Below are positions 56,701-64,000 of a DNA stretch of 64,000 nt, piece after piece (positions within the stretch are counted from its first letter, which is position 1; every line of letters begins with the position of its first letter). The translations under genes were made by a program, and so were the position numbers. The notes under the pieces are model-generated. The model did not search any database, was not told where the DNA came from, and saw nothing but the letters and a program-made list of their open reading frames with translations. Origin of the DNA: Phoronis australis (Eukaryota; Phoronida; Phoronidae); contig NMRA01000069.1 in assembly GCA_002633005.1 (NCBI GenBank), positions 284,203 to 348,202 of the forward strand, given 5' to 3'.

Positions 56701-57359
56701 TTTAGCAGCATCCTCTCTTTTTTCATTTCCTCTTCCTGTCTCTTCTTCCTCTCCTCCTTTTTTCTTTGCACCGGATGACTCGGATCAGGTCGGTACGTTT
56801 TGTAGTTATCTGGTGACGTAAGTCCAAACACAGTGCAGAGGTGTTTCTTGTAATAGTAGCCCTTCTCCTCTAGGCCGGCGATCGGTGCAATGTGGAAGGG
56901 TATCTCCTGTAAATCTTTCTTCACCGTCGGGTAGTACGGGATGAAGAGATTTTTATACTGCGTGTCCATCAAACACTTGTACAGTGCAGCATAATTTGCT
57001 TGTTTGAACATCTCGCCCCCGTAACGATTGAATAACCTCATGGTCTGACACAGCTTCTGTGACATGTAGAGCAGATAGACAGTGCTGTGCTTAAAGGCAT
57101 ATTCATACGTCTCCAGATCATGTTTGAAAGCAGGACATATACTCACATCATCATACATACACCCAACCAGTCCATAAGTTCCCAGCTTCTCATGCAACCT
57201 TTCTGCACCTACTCTATCCTCCTCAATGAAAATCAGAGTGTAATCATATTCTGTTGGACTATGTGCCTCGATCACTCCATTTGGTGGCTGGGAATACACA
57301 GCTACAATGGAACAGTCAGAACGTGATTGACAATCATGGTTCCAGCAAGGCTTTAGCAT
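47570..57359 (-). CDS. TICAM1-like: TRIF/TICAM-like TIR adaptor with C-terminal RHIM-like motif
   Basis: Joining 57359-56667, 53402-53321, 52102-51974, 50640-50590, 48170-48061 and 47764-47570 (minus strand) gives one frame of 419 residues. Phases agree at all five junctions. Residues 38-180 match the TIR domain of TRIF/TICAM: strand A YTLIFIEED, helix A AERLHEKLG, and IPYYP. Residues 195-231 are a Lys/Arg/Glu-rich helix. Residues 232-355 are a polar, acidic linker. Residues 368-388 (IHIYNSGN, then LMVGDSN) form a RHIM-like core. The TIR-then-RHIM order is that of vertebrate TRIF, which couples Toll-like receptors to NF-kB, IRF and RIP kinases. No TRIF N-terminal domain was found, so the start is uncertain and upstream exons may exist. 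The last donor (GTTGTT) is weak. Confidence 0.75.
48061..48170 (-). CDS. TICAM1-like: TRIF-like coding exon 5 (linker)
   Basis: The acceptor is TATTTCTAG. The 36 codons encode a polar linker (GDEGSGRPRAQNVQQPVEQT) with PVEQT, loosely like a TRAF-binding PxQxT. It ends in phase 0 at GTTGTT, a weak donor. If unspliced, the frame would read through to a stop at 48013, giving a RHIM-less C-terminus. Confidence 0.6.
48395..48625 (-). repeat. Dispersed repeat family B, minus copy
   Basis: Complementary match to 20915-21175, including CAACACAAAAATATTTCTATC and TTGATTTCCAGTTTCCTCTT. It sits in TRIF-like intron 4. Confidence 0.75.
48829..49022. mobile_element. MITE family E interrupted by a 25-N gap
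   Basis: The ends are inverted: AATTGACCTATCGCAAGCTC on the left and GGCGATAGGTCAATT on the right. The interior has a CCAAT box (GATTGGTCAATT) and an AAAATGGCGGC block. The gap at 48849-48873 falls just inside the left end. The copy at 60797-61000 is the same family in the opposite orientation and shows what the gap should contain. Confidence 0.7.
49023..50012 (-). other. TRIF-like intron 4, middle part
   Basis: It contains family A copy 3 (49563-49800). Otherwise there is no recognisable feature. Confidence 0.5.
49563..49800 (+). repeat. Dispersed repeat family A, copy 3
   Basis: It shares GATAGCCCCTCGTGCAAAAG, TATAAAGCGTAGTATCTG and GATTTCTGAGAT with the copies at 8.7 and 20.5 kb. Confidence 0.7.
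50013..50510. mobile_element. Foldback-type element with arms made of 21-bp subrepeats
   Basis: The left arm (50013-50217) consists of about nine degenerate copies of a 20-21-bp unit of the form TGGACTTCAAAACCA..TGGCC. The right arm (50333-50510) carries about eight copies of its complement, GGTTTTGAAGTCCAGCC. About 115 bp separates them. Arms built from tandem subrepeats in inverted orientation define foldback transposons such as Drosophila FB and sea urchin TU elements. No transposase is present, and no target duplication is obvious. Confidence 0.7.
50590..50640 (-). CDS. TICAM1-like: TRIF-like coding exon 4 (51 nt)
   Basis: The acceptor is TTGAATTTAG and the donor is GTATGT. It encodes a basic/polar stretch (DSGQRTKTSQKDSTSPR). 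It is a phase 1-1 exon, so it could be skipped without shifting the frame. Confidence 0.55.
50860..51030 (-). repeat. Dispersed repeat family C, inverted copy
   Basis: On the minus strand it carries CATTTTCGAATTTGCAATTTT and a GGGCTTGGTC block, with weaker similarity to the 24.5- and 39.3-kb copies. Confidence 0.45.
51501..51685. repeat. PAL-2 family partial copy
   Basis: It begins TTATTGTTGTCATTTTCTAT and contains AAACTCAAG and GAACTCGAAATTTCAAAT, like the element at 4886-5163. The right end is missing. Confidence 0.5.
51974..52102 (-). CDS. TICAM1-like: TRIF-like coding exon 3 (acidic linker)
   Basis: The acceptor is TTTTTATTACAG and the donor is GTATGT. The 129-nt phase 1-1 exon encodes an Asp/Ala/Gly-rich linker (LGASADLEEDAADTHGHTGP). 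It has no recognised domain. Confidence 0.65.
52103..53320 (-). other. TRIF-like intron 2
   Basis: No second gene was seen. It carries CTCF-like words CCACTAGGGGGTGT (53097-53110) and CACTAGGTGGC (minus strand, about 53219-53229), possibly the remains of a tandem-core unit. Confidence 0.45.
53321..53402 (-). CDS. TICAM1-like: TRIF-like coding exon 2
   Basis: The acceptor is TTTATTTAAAG and the donor is GTTAAC. The exon starts in phase 0 directly after the TIR exon and leaves one split base. It encodes DHAPVQAVGVTPHPNEEATH and a short acidic end. It joins in frame only if the possible microexon at 53480-53504 is skipped. Confidence 0.65.
53480..53504 (-). other. Possible 25-nt microexon between TRIF-like exons 1 and 2
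   Basis: On the minus strand, CTTGTTCTGTTTCAG precedes and AAAG|GTTAGC follows a 25-nt segment encoding FACSQKKK. Inclusion shifts the frame of exon 2 and reaches a TGA after 14 further codons. The product would keep the TIR domain and lose the linker and RHIM. Confidence 0.3.
53505..56666 (-). other. TRIF-like intron 1
   Basis: It contains a CpG-rich, promoter-like block at 54480-55200. CCACTAGGTGTCAC near 54075 is a further CTCF-like word. The rest is AT-rich without a recognised gene. Confidence 0.45.
54480..55200. promoter_or_regulatory. CpG-rich promoter-like block inside TRIF-like intron 1
   Basis: Features are GTCACCGGAAAG (ETS-like, about 54518), GCCGCCATTTTG (54963-54974, YY1-type word), and a dense CG stretch at 55075-55185 with repeated TCTCGCG or TCACGCG words. 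These are common near animal transcription starts. No coding exon was tied to the block. It could serve an alternative TRIF-like transcript or an antisense RNA. Confidence 0.3.
56667..57359 (-). CDS. TICAM1-like: TRIF-like coding exon 1, TIR domain
   Basis: The exon encodes 231 residues from the first in-frame ATG (57359). The TIR domain spans about 38-180, followed by a Lys/Arg/Glu-rich helix (RKKEERKKRQEEEMKKER). Donor GTAATT. The 5' boundary is uncertain. A strong acceptor (TTTTGTTCTGCAG) ends at 57386 with the frame open through it, and a weaker one (CCATTGTAG) ends at 57302. If either is used, the true N-terminus lies in an upstream exon that I could not identify. Confidence 0.8.
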
Positions 57360-57385
57360 ATAAGAAATGCTGCCTAAAAATGCAA

Positions 57386-58577
57386 CTGCAGAACAAAAGT
57401 GAAGTACATGAAAAATGAAATAACTCGAGCAAACGGTGCGAGGCCCTCGACCTAAATGTGTAACTGCGATAAATATTCACTTGTTTGGAATAATCTCTAA
57501 AATTTGGAACACTGACATTCAAGTCGAAATTGCACTTATTGATGCTGACGATGAGGAAATGGGCAAATTTTTCATTCATCATGTTCCTTAAATTTGGGAG
57601 ACTGCATTTTGCATCAACTGAATTTGAAAACTCTAACCAACACTCAGCAACTTCTAAAATCTTCCAATAAGGCCGCTGACACGTTGGCACGTGTTCCCAT
57701 AGAATGTAATGTCGAGGTAAATATTTTCCAACCATGCCGGGATCTTCTCAAAATTCGGATAGTGCATATGGCTTCAAACGTTATAGTTTTAAGATCACAA
57801 TATTATTTGCGAAAATAGAATTCACATTTACGTCGCTTAGTTTTGTAAATTTGCAACTGGTGGCAAAAGCGTAGTTAGTGTGTTGTTCTAAGACAAAAAT
57901 CACCCTAATTTTGGTTTAAAACCGAAAACCGACTTCGGGGTTATGAAACGAAACAATCTTGTCTGAATTTTTGTCTGTCTTAACAGAGCCGGAATTTCGG
58001 TCTTAACAAATATCATGAAAAGGGCCCCTGGGCTTGAACTCAAATCAGCCATTAGGACAGGCACTCATCCCCATTCTTGTTAAAGCCATGTTCAGCTTAA
58101 TGCCCAAACCAATTTTGAGATCTCAAAGTGAAGGCCTGGGGCATTAACATTGATGAATACCGTTAGGTGGTTTTAACCAAAAAGAAAAATTGCACATTCT
58201 CACAACTCATATGACTATCACGTGGGAACAAAACAAGATTTTGGGATTGTCAGAAAAAAATTATTAAAATTCCCAAAAGGGGGAGTTCGGAACAAAAAGC
58301 GTAGTTGGTTCTAGTCCGCGGCCCACACAAATGTAGGCTAGTGACCTTATGACGCGGGCATAACCACCTGATCAATGTTCATCAACGACCCATTACGTTG
58401 CACACATTAATACTGCCAGCACTCACCCTACAAGCAAAACAAAGCATTGAAATGTGCTCACGACTGCATCGTAAACTGTATGCTTCTAGGAGTGTTGATC
58501 AGTATCACAAAAAAAAGGCTCTGTCGATTCCCTAACAGGAATCAATTTGCCAAATTTCATCAAATTTCCCTCAGGAA
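57386..58577. other. Upstream region of the TRIF-like gene
   Basis: No convincing upstream coding exon was found. From about 58490 the sequence is part of a tandem-core element (block CAATTTGCCAAATTTCATCAA at about 58542-58562). Confidence 0.45.
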
Positions 58578-59132
58578 CTTTAAAGATGTGGGGGAAATGA
58601 AAATACAATTTCCAGTACAAGGTACAACAGTAGTGGGATACATCTGACTGAAGTTGGTCATTGTTCTTACCTTCATAGGAATACACTTGGCAAAATTTCA
58701 CAAAGTTCCCGATGGACGTTTAGGAGATATAGCGGGTGGAAAAAAATGGCATTAGGGGGGACCACAGTATTCAGGGCCGTTCGAAAATCAACGTCAGTCG
58801 CGTTGTCAAAAGCAAAACAAAAATATCTGACTGGCAATTTTCTTGATCTTCTGAGAATTTAGGCAGAGGTTAACGCCAAGAATAGAGACACAAAAATATT
58901 ACACAAATGGCCACTAGGTGGCACACTCTATGTCAAATCTAACCGAAATTAAAAAGGGGATGTATTCTAAATAGAAACCTATCATGCAATCCTGTCACAG
59001 AACAATGAAGAAACAGAGGTTAACAAAAAATAATAAATTGCCACTAGGGGGCATACCAGAACTTAGTCAGATGCATCCAAACCAACCCTGCCTTTTGACA
59101 TCACAGTTTTCCATGATTACACAGCGTATGGG
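58490..59132 (+). mobile_element. Tandem-core element, copy 4
   Basis: CTCF-like cores lie at 58748 (GGCATTAGGGGGGACC), 58911-58924 (CCACTAGGTGGCAC, a full match to CCASYAGRKGGCRS) and 59041-59054 (CCACTAGGGGGCAT). These are 130-165 bp apart, with TTGGCAAAATTTCACAAAG-type and AAGAAACAGAGGTTAAC-type blocks between them. Positions 58578-59132 recur almost unchanged at 59511-60066. Confidence 0.7.
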
Positions 59133-59133
59133 N

Positions 59134-59510
59134 ACTCACACTACTGTCACTGTGATACGGGTCACCGACTCCAGCCATTTTCAGCTTACAACACTCTAAA
59201 CAATCCCTAAATCCAACGTAGTTGAGTTCTCTACTAACCTATCTTGCCGCAGAATACTCGCCGATAGAAAGTGGTGGCGACAATTGTTGAAAAACAGCAC
59301 AAAACAAAAGTAGAATAGAACAGATTTGCACGGTAAAGTCAACGCAAAACCAAGTGGCAGGAAACGCTTGCCTCCTAAAACGTCACTTCCGGAGTAGCAG
59401 ACGAGTGTTTAATAAAATTACGAAAAGCTGTAATTAAATGGAAAATATGTCTAGGATAACCAACCAACCTTATTTTAGCTCAAACTGGCATGCAAAAAGG
59501 TTGCCTTCGC
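59134..59510 (-). promoter_or_regulatory. Candidate TRIF-like promoter
   Basis: On the minus strand, CCGGAAGTGACG (59392-59381) combines an ETS/GABP site with a CRE-like half site, typical of animal core promoters. About 145 bp downstream, GATAG|GTTAGT could end a 5' non-coding exon. It lies about 2 kb upstream of the TIR exon. Confidence 0.3.
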
Positions 59511-60066
59511 CTTTAAAGATGTGGGGGAAATGAAAATACAATTTCCACTACAAGGTACAACTGTAGTGGGATACATCTGACTGAAGTTGGTCATTGTTCT
59601 TACCTTCATAGGAATACACTTGGCAAAATTTCACAAAGTTCCCGATGGAGGTTTAGGAGATATAGCGGGTGGAAAAAAATGGCATTAGTGGGGACCACAG
59701 TATTCAGGGCCGTTCGAAAATCAATGTCAGTCGCGTTGTCAAAGGCAAAACAAAAACATCTGACTGGCAATTTTCTTGATCTTCTGAGAATTTAGGCAGA
59801 AGTTAACGCCAAGAATACAGACACAAAAATATTACACAAATGGCCACTACGTGGCACACTCTATGTCAAATCTCAACCGAAATTAAAAAGAGGGTGTATT
59901 CTAAATAGAAACCTATCATGCAATTCTGTCACAGAACAATGAAGATACAAAGGTTAACAAAAAATAATAAATTGCCACTAGGGGGCATACCAGAACTTAG
60001 TCAGATGCATCCAAACCAACCCTGCCTTTTGACGTCACAGTTTTCCATGATTACACAGCGTATGGG
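59511..60066 (+). mobile_element. Tandem-core element, duplicate of copy 4
   Basis: It has the same units as 58578-59132. Its middle core reads CCACTACGTGGCAC (59844-59857), one base off copy 4. The third core CCACTAGGGGGCAT is at 59975-59988. Confidence 0.7.
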
Positions 60067-60796
60067 ATGGTGGCAACATGGGACATTTTGCAGAGTTGAA
60101 CTATGTTAACATTTTCTTCCATCTCAGTGTACTAGTATATTAACTCCTAGGCTGTATTTTGGCATGGTAAACAACCTCAATCTGTCTGGTTTTATATTTT
60201 GAGCAACGTTTTGACCCTAAATCCCTAGTCTAATTGCTCACTTTCTCTTCTGGCGTCAACTTCTAAATCCTCATCAGGCAAACAGGCAGACATGTTTCTT
60301 TACGTTTTCAGATGCTCAGCCAAAACACATCTCGTCTAAAGCCTCACTATTTCATTTCCTCTCCACCAACGTGTAAACAATCCAACGCAAACCTTTTTCC
60401 GGTGCACTTTCAACACCCTAAAAACAAAAACAATACATAAACATGTGTACTCATATTTACTAACCAAATAATTTCCTTTACAAACACAAGTTCAATGACG
60501 TTTGAGTGTGCTTTGGGAGGATATTTCTCACACGGCCATTTTGTGTGGCTTCTTGCTCTTGGTTCCAAATCAATCATCAGACGAGAAAATCTCATTCATC
60601 TTCATAGAGATAGGCACCAAAATGTAAATCCGTGGATGACGTCCGTAATGCTGAGAAAGGACGCTTTACAGCTGTAGTTGTGGTCAAATTTACAAGAATT
60701 CTTTAAAAAAAAACATTAAAATTTAGACCATGAACTTTTCAAATGTCTTATTTCAAAGTGATTTTGCAATGAACAAGTTACTCATCCCTGTTCAAG
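60067..60796. other. Spacer without recognised genes
   Basis: No coding region is supported. AAAATGGCCG near 60535 (minus strand) is a YY1-like word without other promoter evidence. Confidence 0.4.
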
Positions 60797-61000
60797 TAGC
60801 TAATTGACAGACCTATTGCCAGGATTTTGAGTGACAGCTTAACTGACCAATCAGAACGCAGCATTCTTGACACTCCTTTGTTTCCAAGACGCCATGTTCC
60901 CCGACAAACAACAAGTTGTCCGGTAAAACTTTCTGTTTGTTTGTCGGGTACCACGTGACTTTTCGCAAGGAGGTGGAGCTTGCAATAGGTCAATTTGAGC
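60797..61000. mobile_element. MITE family E, gap-free copy
   Basis: The left end CTAATTGACAGACCTATTGCC and the right end GAGCTTGCAATAGGTCAATT are inverted. The interior contains CCAATCAGAACGCAGCATTC, CGCCATGTTCC and TTGTCCGGTAAAACT, matching the complement of 48829-49022. Confidence 0.7.
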
Positions 61001-61014
61001 GCATGTGTGAAGAC

Positions 61015-61310
61015 CCCGTGGTCTGTTTCATGAAAAGCGATTATAACTTAGAACAGAAATTTGGTCTTACGTTCCCAATTCAAAATTGTAAAATGAAGGT
61101 TTCGTAACGTAGTTATTAATACACCACTGCCTGGAAATAATTTGTACATTTTTTCAGTAATTAAAAATGATGGGTCTATTCTCTGATAGTTAATTCTTTG
61201 GCTCAAGTGAGTTTGGATTATTTCTCAGAAATATTGATGTAGAGCACAAGACCAAACTTCTGTCTTTAAGTTTTAAGTCACTTTTCATAAAACAAATCCC
61301 TGATTTGACG
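61015..61310. mobile_element. PAL-1 palindromic element
   Basis: The left end TGTTTCATGAAAAGCGATTA, then AAATTTGGTCTTACGTTCCC, is mirrored by CAAGACCAAACTTCTGTCTT and AAGTCACTTTTCATAAAACA on the right. It lies directly beside the family E MITE. Confidence 0.7.
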
Positions 61311-62330
61311 TTTTCAAAATCGGACAATATGCTTTAGTAAACATATAATGTCTGCATTCTTCTCCATTTTGAAAATGAGGAATACATTTCAATAGTCCAA
61401 AGTAATAACAAGAACAATTATATCTTTAGTAGAATTTGACAACAGTGTAGAGCTGCCATCTTTTTAGTCAATACCGAATCTCTGCATAAACAATGTAGCT
61501 GATTGAGGGGGTCCAAGTTATGGCCCACTTGATACACTACACAATGCACGAATGCAATGTGTGCTGTAATTTTGCCAGTGCCATATCTGATGGTTGGTGG
61601 GGTGTTTTTTTTAAGTGGTCACTAATTTTTTAAACAGGTCTGTCCATAAAAGAATCGGCAAATGTCTGGACTAAAATAAAATCAAGCCTACATGTTGAAA
61701 ATAAATCGGACCCAGTTGCATGGCCAACAAAATATTATGTATATTGTGTGCACAAACTATCTCAGTACATTCAGTTAAGCCACTGAAACTCCTCGGTGCC
61801 TTCATTCCGGTTTGATTTCAATCTGGTGAATTGCCGTATTGAAATCAACCTTACAAAAACACTCGGCCCCTGAAATTTCATATTAAACCCTCTCCTATGG
61901 TGGGCACTGGGCACGATATGTTTTTTCTCTTAAAATGTCAGTCTTTGCCTTAATAATATCATGACTCAAATCCCCATTTGGTTTGATTACAGTAACCAGA
62001 GAATTGAACAAAGAGCTTGGTCCATCCACTCTTTTGATGACGTCTAGTTTCTCTAATTCTTTCAGTATCTTATTTGCTTTCAGACACTAATAAAAAGAAA
62101 TTCATTTATTTTGCACTACATCTTGAATACACACGTACTATGAATTTGAAACTTCAGCTAGTAATTAGTTAGCCAATGTGCTCGAGGTCAAACAAAGATG
62201 TACAGAGGGTTATGGGAACCCGTCTGCCAGCCACGACAACAGGGGGCAGCAGGCAGGGAACTAGGAGTCTAGTCACCATTTGTATCTTTTGAATGCAATT
62301 ATGGAAACCTTTGGATACAGTGTAGACAGT
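61311..62330. other. Spacer with a small hairpin
   Basis: A 13-14-bp hairpin (GGTTTGATTTCAAT at 61809-61822 with its near complement at 61838-61850) is the only structure seen. No genes were recognised. Confidence 0.45.
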
Positions 62331-62870
62331 AAGCCTTGTCTCTAGTGAACTACAGACGGTGAAGCTCCTATAGACGCTTCCTACACCAGAAGCTTTTCGG
62401 CAAATGATACGTCACACTGATCAAAAGTCACGTTGTCATGAGTACCTTTTGCACATAGAGAAACACCTTAGGAAGCCGTCAATGTCTTTAATTCCTTCCA
62501 ACTCGAACAAATACTTCCGTTATCAAACTTTTTCTTGGAACAGTCATTCGTTCAGTTCCCCAAATCGGCAACTGACCATTTTTATTATTGCGCGCGGCAG
62601 TTGGTATGACGTCATATCCCCTGACGTACACTGTGTAAAAATGGCCAGTTTCCTATTTTGGGAACTGAACGACAGACGGCTCCAAGAAAAAGTTTGATAA
62701 AAAATCTCGAGTATTTGTTCGAGTTGGAAGGAATTAAAGAAATCAACGGCCTCCTAAGGCTTCCCTCTTTGCGCAAAAGGCACTTGGAACAACATGACTT
62801 TGATGTATTAATCAGTGCGAGGCATAATTGGCCAAAAAGGCTGTGGCGTATGAAGCTCCTACAGTAGACA
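62331..62870. mobile_element. Long-TIR transposon family F, second two-armed copy
   Basis: The arms (about 62365-62580 and 62645-62866) are inverted. They share AGAAGCTTTTCGGCAAAT, GTCTTTAATTCCTTCCAACT and CAGTTCCCCAAATCGG with the 14.25-kb element. GTAGACAGT occurs at 62322-62330 and 62864-62872 and may be a 9-bp target duplication, though the left arm is longer than the right. There is no transposase. Confidence 0.7.
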
Positions 62871-62876
62871 GTGGTA

Positions 62877-62978
62877 GGATATAGTGGTCCCTGATTTAGA
62901 GAACCAGGCAATCAGTGAATAATGGGTTCGTTATTTAGTGGATGAAACTGGTTCTCTAAATCAGGGACCGCTATATCC
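62877..62978. repeat. 30-bp hairpin repeat
   Basis: 62877-62906 (GGATATAGTGGTCCCTGATT, continuing to GAACCA) and 62949-62978 are inverse copies with one mismatch, around a 42-nt loop. It abuts the right end of the family F element and the small palindrome at 62988. Confidence 0.85.
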
Positions 62979-62987
62979 GACCAGTGC

Positions 62988-63074
62988 CTAGACAGTGACC
63001 ATCGTCCCACTGGCACCGACTGTAGGAGAGTCATCATCTCTACTAGCCAGCTACAGAAGGTGGTCACTGTCTAG
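62988..63074. mobile_element. 87-bp element with 14-bp perfect inverted ends
   Basis: CTAGACAGTGACCA at the left is exactly inverted as TGGTCACTGTCTAG at the right. The ends resemble the terminal sequence of family F (AGACACTGACCACC near 16762). It may be an internally deleted family F derivative. Confidence 0.65.
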
Positions 63075-64000
63075 ATGCAGTTGTATTCTTTAAATCCTTC
63101 CAGTTCAAACACTTTCACAATCCATGCATATTTCTAAATAGTACTTCACTCAGTCAACGAAATTGAAGACTGAGCTCCATTACAGTCAGTGTGTTCAAGG
63201 TGAAAGGAAAACATAACGAGGATTATGGGGAGGTCAGCCATCAGCCAGTCACACCAAGAGGCAGCACCATCAATGGGGGACTTGTCTATTCTTCATACAG
63301 CTAGCTGTTTGGTTAAGCTCAGGGATATACCTAGGTTTCAAAACCCTGCTCGCCAGCTGGGCGAGTGAGGCAGAAAATCTACTCGCCCAGCCTGAAGTTC
63401 AGTCGCCCAGCCGTTTGCGTCACTTGCTGCCAATGTCAATAAAAATCATCGTTTCGTGTGTTGATGTCACCATCTATTAGGGCTAGTATCGTTTTTAGAA
63501 AATAAACTCCTACCAAGCAACTTTTGACGTCGATGAATTCCAAGCAACACAAGACGTTGCCTTGGCGAAAAAGCTGCCGTGTAGTAATATAGGCTACATC
63601 TATGGCGCCAAGGTGGGTAAAAGACTGACCTGATAAAATCTGACATAAAAGTAGTTTTATTAAAAACTGCACTCTTCCTCACTCCTGACACCAAAATGGA
63701 AGCGCCCAACCAAAAGCAACAGTGGAAGAAATCAACTAGTCATTAAGTGCAAGTCAAACATTCTGTTCACATCCGCGTGGTCAAAAACTTATTCTTTGAA
63801 CTTTTGATTTGCCTGGTGACTTTTTACATGATGTATGTTTGCTTCATTATTTTGGCAGCTGACCAAGCGCCCCTATGCGTAATAGTAATATCGTCCAATT
63901 GCTGAGCACGTGCTTTGAACAAGCGCGGTTTTGGCTTTGAACCAAAAAAGAAATATAAAATGTTAAATTGTTCAAACTAAGTTTGAACAAAACAGTTAGA
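63075..64000. other. Right edge of window, no gene recognised
   Basis: CTCGCCAGCTGGGCGAG (63349-63365) is a palindrome followed by two further TCGCCCAG words (63383, 63403), the remains of a repeat. CTTCATACAGCTAGCTG near 63293 also occurs at 16718, next to the family F copy there. Short overlapping frames at 63436-63709 (-) match nothing known. Confidence 0.45.

Larger units (their letters stand above)
58578..60066 (+). repeat. Near-identical 555-bp direct duplication ending at an N
   Basis: 58578-59132 and 59511-60066 differ at only a few positions. The first copy stops exactly at N (59133) after ACACAGCGTATGGG, while the second continues into ATGGTGGC. A 377-bp unique stretch separates them. 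A mis-joined allele or contig overlap is more likely than a real duplication. Confidence 0.85.

Overview
The window is AT-rich, intron-rich and repeat-rich animal nuclear DNA. The four genes recognised have orthologues across animals: an ABHD17 depalmitoylase, the U11/U12-35K minor-spliceosome protein, FKBP8, and a TRIF/TICAM-like TIR adaptor. The last gene ends in a RHIM-like segment. Together with foldback and tandem-core repeats of the type described in sea urchins, this points to an invertebrate deuterostome, most likely an ambulacrarian (echinoderm or hemichordate). The species cannot be fixed from the sequence. Ns at 10485, 16257, 48849-48873 and 59133 mark assembly joins or gaps.

Layout. 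1-2807: intron sequence and the last coding exon of ABHD17 (+). 2808-12155: repeat-filled convergent spacer with a 0.9-kb direct duplication (9541-10429 and 10931-11886) that brackets a tandem-core element. 12156-12881: intronless coding region of SNRNP35 (-). 13047-25300: divergent spacer with a MITE (13047-13312), a 929-bp long-TIR transposon with a 9-bp target duplication (14252-15180), a possible NRF1 promoter and 5' exon (16408-16544), and a roughly nine-unit tandem array (17200-18370). 25357-41077: FKBP8 (+), 11 coding exons in continuous phase, 447 residues with the stop at 41075-41077; its 3' UTR probably runs to about 42.7 kb. 42.7-47.5 kb: convergent repeat-bearing spacer. 57359-47570: TRIF-like gene (-), six coding exons in continuous phase, about 419 residues. 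57.4-64 kb: a possible promoter for that gene, a near-identical 555-bp duplication ending at an N, and several palindromic transposons.

How the genes relate. They do not form a pathway operon. ABHD17 removes palmitate from membrane proteins, SNRNP35 recognises U12-type introns, FKBP8 is a tail-anchored TPR co-chaperone of mitochondria and ER, and the TRIF-like protein should relay Toll-like receptor signals. All reconstructed introns are GT-AG.

The main items for a second look are: (1) the TIR-plus-RHIM adaptor split over six exons, with a 25-nt microexon-like segment that would remove the RHIM; (2) a repeat family of about 145-155-bp core units, each carrying a sequence close to the CTCF core CCASYAGRKGGCRS, present as at least five arrays; (3) a foldback element built from about 21-bp subrepeats (50013-50510); and (4) a 102-bp tandem repeat covering the 3' end and donor of FKBP8 exon 10.
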